Assembly: GCA_025451215.1 (NCBI GenBank)
Contig: JANWKU010000181.1
Coordinates: 1 to 64,000 of the forward strand
DNA length: 64,000 bases
Direction: 5' to 3'
From: Terriglobales bacterium
Lineage (GTDB): Bacteria > Acidobacteriota > Terriglobia > Terriglobales > Acidobacteriaceae
The notes beneath the pieces are model-generated. The model was not told the origin of the DNA and made no database searches. It saw only the letters and a program-made list of their open reading frames with translations. Position 1 is the stretch's first letter. Every line of letters begins with the position of its first letter. The translations under genes and the position numbers were made by a program. Of this stretch, positions 61,195 through 64,000 are shown piece by piece.

Positions 61195-61839
61195 GAGATC
61201 CCTCATCTCAATTACGATCTGCAACAAGACGGGCGAAATCTGATGTCGCAAACAAGCTAGTTAGTATGTTTCTTCATGAATTGAGTCGGAAAAATTAGCC
61301 AAGATTGGCCGATCAAGGTTGATGATGAACAATATGGAGAGCTGGTTCGCGAACGCTTCGACAACAAATGTCCCTATTGCTTGTGTAATCTGAATGAAAC
61401 GATCTGCATTATTGAGCATCTGGATGGCATGAACCGGTGTCGGGCGGGTTTGCATTTGCCTGGTAATGTATTAGTCGCTTGCAAGCGTTGCAACAACGAA
61501 AAGCGACGTGACGATTCTTTAAAAACTCTTTTGCTGGCTAATTCCGGTTGGGAGTCATTTCTATCTCACGATGGTATGCGCTGCATGCCTTCGTGTCAGA
61601 CCTGTGCATATTGGCGCGACATTTGGACGAATGAAACTGAACGTCAGGTTAAGCTCAGAGGAAATTTGGATCGAATTCGTTTATTTCGGGCACAGTTTCC
61701 GCAGCTAGAATCCACACTAACTTCAGTCAAAGAAAGCTTACCAGCCTTACTAGCCAAACTTTACTCAGATTGCCAAGCTTTTGCCGAAACAGAAATAAAC
61801 TCATTGTTGGAAAAATTCGAACAGCTAGCACAGGTATAA
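61191..61839 (+). pseudogene. HNH endonuclease gene interrupted by a one-base frameshift
   Basis: An ATG overlapping the XRE stop (ATGA) opens 35 codons (MRDPSSQLRSATRRAKSDVA...) and stops at TAG 61296-61298. The HNH frame is one base on and has its own upstream stop at 61282-61284, with no usual start before the zinc site. Removing one A from AAAAA (61290-61294) joins both into 215 residues reading LSRKISQDWPIKVDDEQYG. The nuclease part has CPYC, IIEHLDGMNRCR, LVACKRCNNEK and CQTC: zinc Cys pairs with the HNH His and Asn. So it is a recent inactivation, a sequencing error, or programmed +1 shifting. Confidence 0.65.
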
Positions 61840-61968
61840 CCTGTACCACTTTCCACCCCCATCCACATCTCTTTCTCCTTTCCCACAGCTTCTCCACAAC
61901 AATCCCACTCCGGTATATTCCATTCATACCTTTTTCCACGGATAATTCCTGCGGAATAGGCGTACCTC

Positions 61969-63999
61969 ATGGCGAACCCGGGCGATTTTGCATACACGGT
62001 CAAGCAGCAGGCGGACATCGTTCGCATCATCGGCGATTACGTCAAGCTGAAGAAGGCCGGTGCGCAGAACTACTCCGGACTCTGCCCCTTCCACGGCGAA
62101 AAAACGGCGTCGTTCTCCGTCCACGCCACGCGCCAGTTCTACCACTGCTTCGGATGCGGCCTCTCCGGCGACGTCTTCAGCTTCGTCCAGAAAATCGAAA
62201 ACATAACCTTCCCGGAAGCCGTCCGACTGGTAGCGCAAAAGCTGGGCATCGCCATCCCGCAGGCGACCTACAATACGCCCGCCGAAGCCAAAGAAGCCAA
62301 GCTGCGCGGCGTCTTGCTCGATGTCCACGAACGCGCCTGCGCTTTTTTCCAGGAACTTCTCCGCCGTCCCGAAGGCGCCACCGCCCGCGATTACCTAGCA
62401 GGCCGCGGACTCACCGAAGAAATCATCAAAACTTTCCGCATCGGATACGCCCCCGACTCCGGCTTCCTTCTCCGCGACCGCCTGAAAAACGAGTTCAGCG
62501 AAGAAGTCCTCCGCGAGAGCGGCCTGTTTTCCTGGAAAGAAGGCACGCAGCAATCGGGACCAAGCACTCAGCAATCAGCATTCAGCAATCAGCAACTTTC
62601 CGCGGCAAGTAGCTCCCCCACGCTGTCATCCCGAGCGGAGGAGGAACGCTCGAAGAGCGTCCCTCCGCAGTCGAGGGACCTTGTGTCTCAGAAACCAACG
62701 ACCAGCGACCAAAGACCCGCGCCAGCCGCGATGTACTCCAAATTCCGCAACCGCGTCATGTTCCCCATCGCCAACGAAAACGGCAAAATCATCGCCTTCA
62801 CCGGACGCACCCTCTCCACCGACGAAAAGGCCGGCCCAAAATATCTGAACTCGCCGGAAACCGCCATCTACTCAAAGTCGCGCGTGCTCTTCAATCTCGA
62901 CCACGCCAAGGAAGCCATCCGCAAACTCGATTACGCCATCCTCGTCGAAGGCCAAATGGATTGCATCTCCGTGTACTCCGCCGGATTCCAAAACGTCATC
63001 GCCAGCTCCGGCACCGCCTTTACCGAGCTACAGGCCAAATTCCTGGGTCGCTTCAGCAAAAATATCGTCGTGAATTTCGATCCCGACACCGCCGGCGCGA
63101 AAGCCACCGAACGCACGCTCGGCCTTCTCGTGGAAGAAGAGTTCAACATCAAAGTGCTGACCCTCGAAGCCGGATTTGACCCCGACCTCTTCCTCCGCCG
63201 CCAGGGCAAGGACGCCTACGCCGCCGCTCTGAAAAATTCCCAGCGCTACTTCAATTACCTAATCGAGCGAGCCCGCGCGCAGTTTCCCGCGCGCAATGCC
63301 GAGAGCAAAGTGAAGGCCGTGAATTTTCTGCTGCCGCACGTGCAGCGCATTCCCAACCGCATTGTCCGCGACGAAATCTCGCAGGAGATCGCGCAAAAGC
63401 TCTCCATTGATTCCGCCGTCCTTCGCCAGGAACTCAAGCAGGCCGTCACCAACCGCTCCGCATCAAGCTTGAAAGCTCCAACCGAAGCGCAGGTCACCGA
63501 CGCCGAAAAAATCCTCATCCGCGCCCTCGCCTCAGCGAACGAGATGAGCAACAATGACGAGCACATCTCCGCCCGCGACGGCGCCGAAGAACCATTCGAT
63601 CCCGCCCGCCAGGCCCGCTTCGCCATGCAAGGCGACAACCTGCACACCGGAATGCCGGCCGAGTCTTTGTTAAGCGCTCTGCTCACCGCACCGGAAGACG
63701 CCAATCCCATGGACCTGCCTCTCTCCGCCTCCGACCGCAATCTGCTGGCGCAAACGCTCATGCACGACGAAGAAGAACTCACGCCCGAGCGCATCGAAGG
63801 CGCAATCCGCGGCGTGCGACGCATCCACCTGCGCCGCCGCATCGAGCAAATTCAACGCGAACTCGCCAACCGCGGACTGACCGCCGCCTCCATGCAAGCC
63901 CTGTTGCAGGAAAAGGTCCGCCTAAAGCGCGCCCTCATGGACCCCGCCCTCTCCGCAACCAACCCAATGGAAAACAACTCCGGCCCCTCGGCAGCCTGA
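61969..63999 (+). CDS. dnaG: DNA primase
   Basis: 676 residues, complete. CHC2 zinc domain (CPFHGEKTASFSVHATRQFYHCFGCG, residues ~43-65), RNA-polymerase core with RNRVMFPIANENGKIIAFTG, TOPRIM domain (AILVEGQMDCISVYSAGFQN; NFDPDTAGAKA with the acidic metal residues) and the C-terminal helicase-binding helical domain (ELTPERIEGAIRGVRRIHLR). It makes primers for the replisome. Residues ~193-250 are an extra, Ser/Gln-rich segment absent from normal DnaG and built of repeat DNA. Codons are GC-rich, unlike the island just upstream. ATG at 61969. Confidence 0.96.
   Translation: MANPGDFAYTVKQQADIVRIIGDYVKLKKAGAQNYSGLCPFHGEKTASFSVHATRQFYHCFGCGLSGDVFSFVQKIENITFPEAVRLVAQKLGIAIPQATYNTPAEAKEAKLRGVLLDVHERACAFFQELLRRPEGATARDYLAGRGLTEEIIKTFRIGYAPDSGFLLRDRLKNEFSEEVLRESGLFSWKEGTQQSGPSTQQSAFSNQQLSAASSSPTLSSRAEEERSKSVPPQSRDLVSQKPTTSDQRPAPAAMYSKFRNRVMFPIANENGKIIAFTGRTLSTDEKAGPKYLNSPETAIYSKSRVLFNLDHAKEAIRKLDYAILVEGQMDCISVYSAGFQNVIASSGTAFTELQAKFLGRFSKNIVVNFDPDTAGAKATERTLGLLVEEEFNIKVLTLEAGFDPDLFLRRQGKDAYAAALKNSQRYFNYLIERARAQFPARNAESKVKAVNFLLPHVQRIPNRIVRDEISQEIAQKLSIDSAVLRQELKQAVTNRSASSLKAPTEAQVTDAEKILIRALASANEMSNNDEHISARDGAEEPFDPARQARFAMQGDNLHTGMPAESLLSALLTAPEDANPMDLPLSASDRNLLAQTLMHDEEELTPERIEGAIRGVRRIHLRRRIEQIQRELANRGLTAASMQALLQEKVRLKRALMDPALSATNPMENNSGPSAA
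62549..62715. repeat. repeat-derived in-frame insert within dnaG
   Basis: Three kinds of repeat lie end to end: AGCAATCAGCATTCAGCAAT-type units (62549-62600), a TGTCATCCCGAGCGGAG...GAGGGACCT element with inner hairpin GGAACGCTCG/CGAAGAGCGT (62624-62682), and CCAACGACCAGCGACCA (62697-62713). Together about 170 bp, no stop in the dnaG frame, encoding ~58 residues between the primase zinc domain and the RNRVMFPI core segment. Confidence 0.75.
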
Positions 64000-64000
64000 A

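Overview
This 64 kb window is a dense stretch of chromosome from a Gram-negative bacterium. I infer Acidobacteriota, class Terriglobia (Koribacter or Edaphobacter-like). The reasons are the mix of TonB-like transducers, RND efflux and lipoproteins; an ECF42 sigma factor with many DGPF/YCII genes; frequent TTG and GTG starts; and dispersed intergenic hairpin repeats built on TGTCATCCYGAGCG and CCACCCTTTCGC, which I associate with that phylum. No database was searched. I see no rRNA, tRNA or CRISPR array.

Layout. 1-5 kb: envelope proteins (AMIN/FecR-like, TonB-like, YtxH), elongation factor P, acylphosphatase and apt. 5-7 kb: a variant Nramp-family transporter and a small GlsB/YeaQ-type membrane protein. 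7-12.6 kb: an ECF42 sigma factor divergent from nine small enzyme-like genes (three DGPF/YCII, two VOC/PhnB, DUF899, DHFR-like, a 63-aa protein). Three of the upstream regions share TGTCGA-N15/16-TCGA, so this looks like a complete local regulon. 12.6-17 kb: a membrane protein, an AsmA-like protein, and an AraC regulator divergent from an SDR. 17.2-23.2 kb: a tripartite RND efflux operon. 23-32 kb: a secreted phosphoesterase, the zinc-ribbon/pyrR/pyrB/prmC operon, a GH3 hydrolase with a lipoprotein, and miaA preceded by a 45-aa membrane peptide. 32-36 kb: an M13 peptidase and a TonB-like protein. 36-41 kb: Gfo/Idh oxidoreductase, phosphohexomutase, manC and manA (GDP-mannose supply). 41-48 kb: aminotransferase, coaD, DEAD helicase, M48 protease and a single-module Clp-like ATPase.

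50-55 kb is an accessory stretch. Three copies of one ~130-190 bp hairpin repeat separate two small gene cassettes, and the last copy abuts a decapitated, frameshifted TolB/TPR gene. 55-60 kb holds a coiled-coil/winged-helix protein, an overlapping metallophosphoesterase/glycosyltransferase pair, YggX and a Pro/Thr/Gly-rich secreted protein. 60.3-61.85 kb is an AT-rich island: two small genes, a perfect 8-bp-arm palindrome, a divergent XRE regulator, and an HNH nuclease gene that overlaps the regulator by ATGA and is broken by a one-base shift at an A5 run. The window ends with a complete dnaG whose coding sequence carries an in-frame insert made of three kinds of otherwise intergenic repeat.

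The strongest candidates for something new are the ECF42 regulon with its visible promoter motif, the XRE-operator-HNH island, the repeat-derived insert in DnaG, the EF-P with Asn in place of the modified Lys, and the Nramp homologue with both metal-site motifs rewritten.
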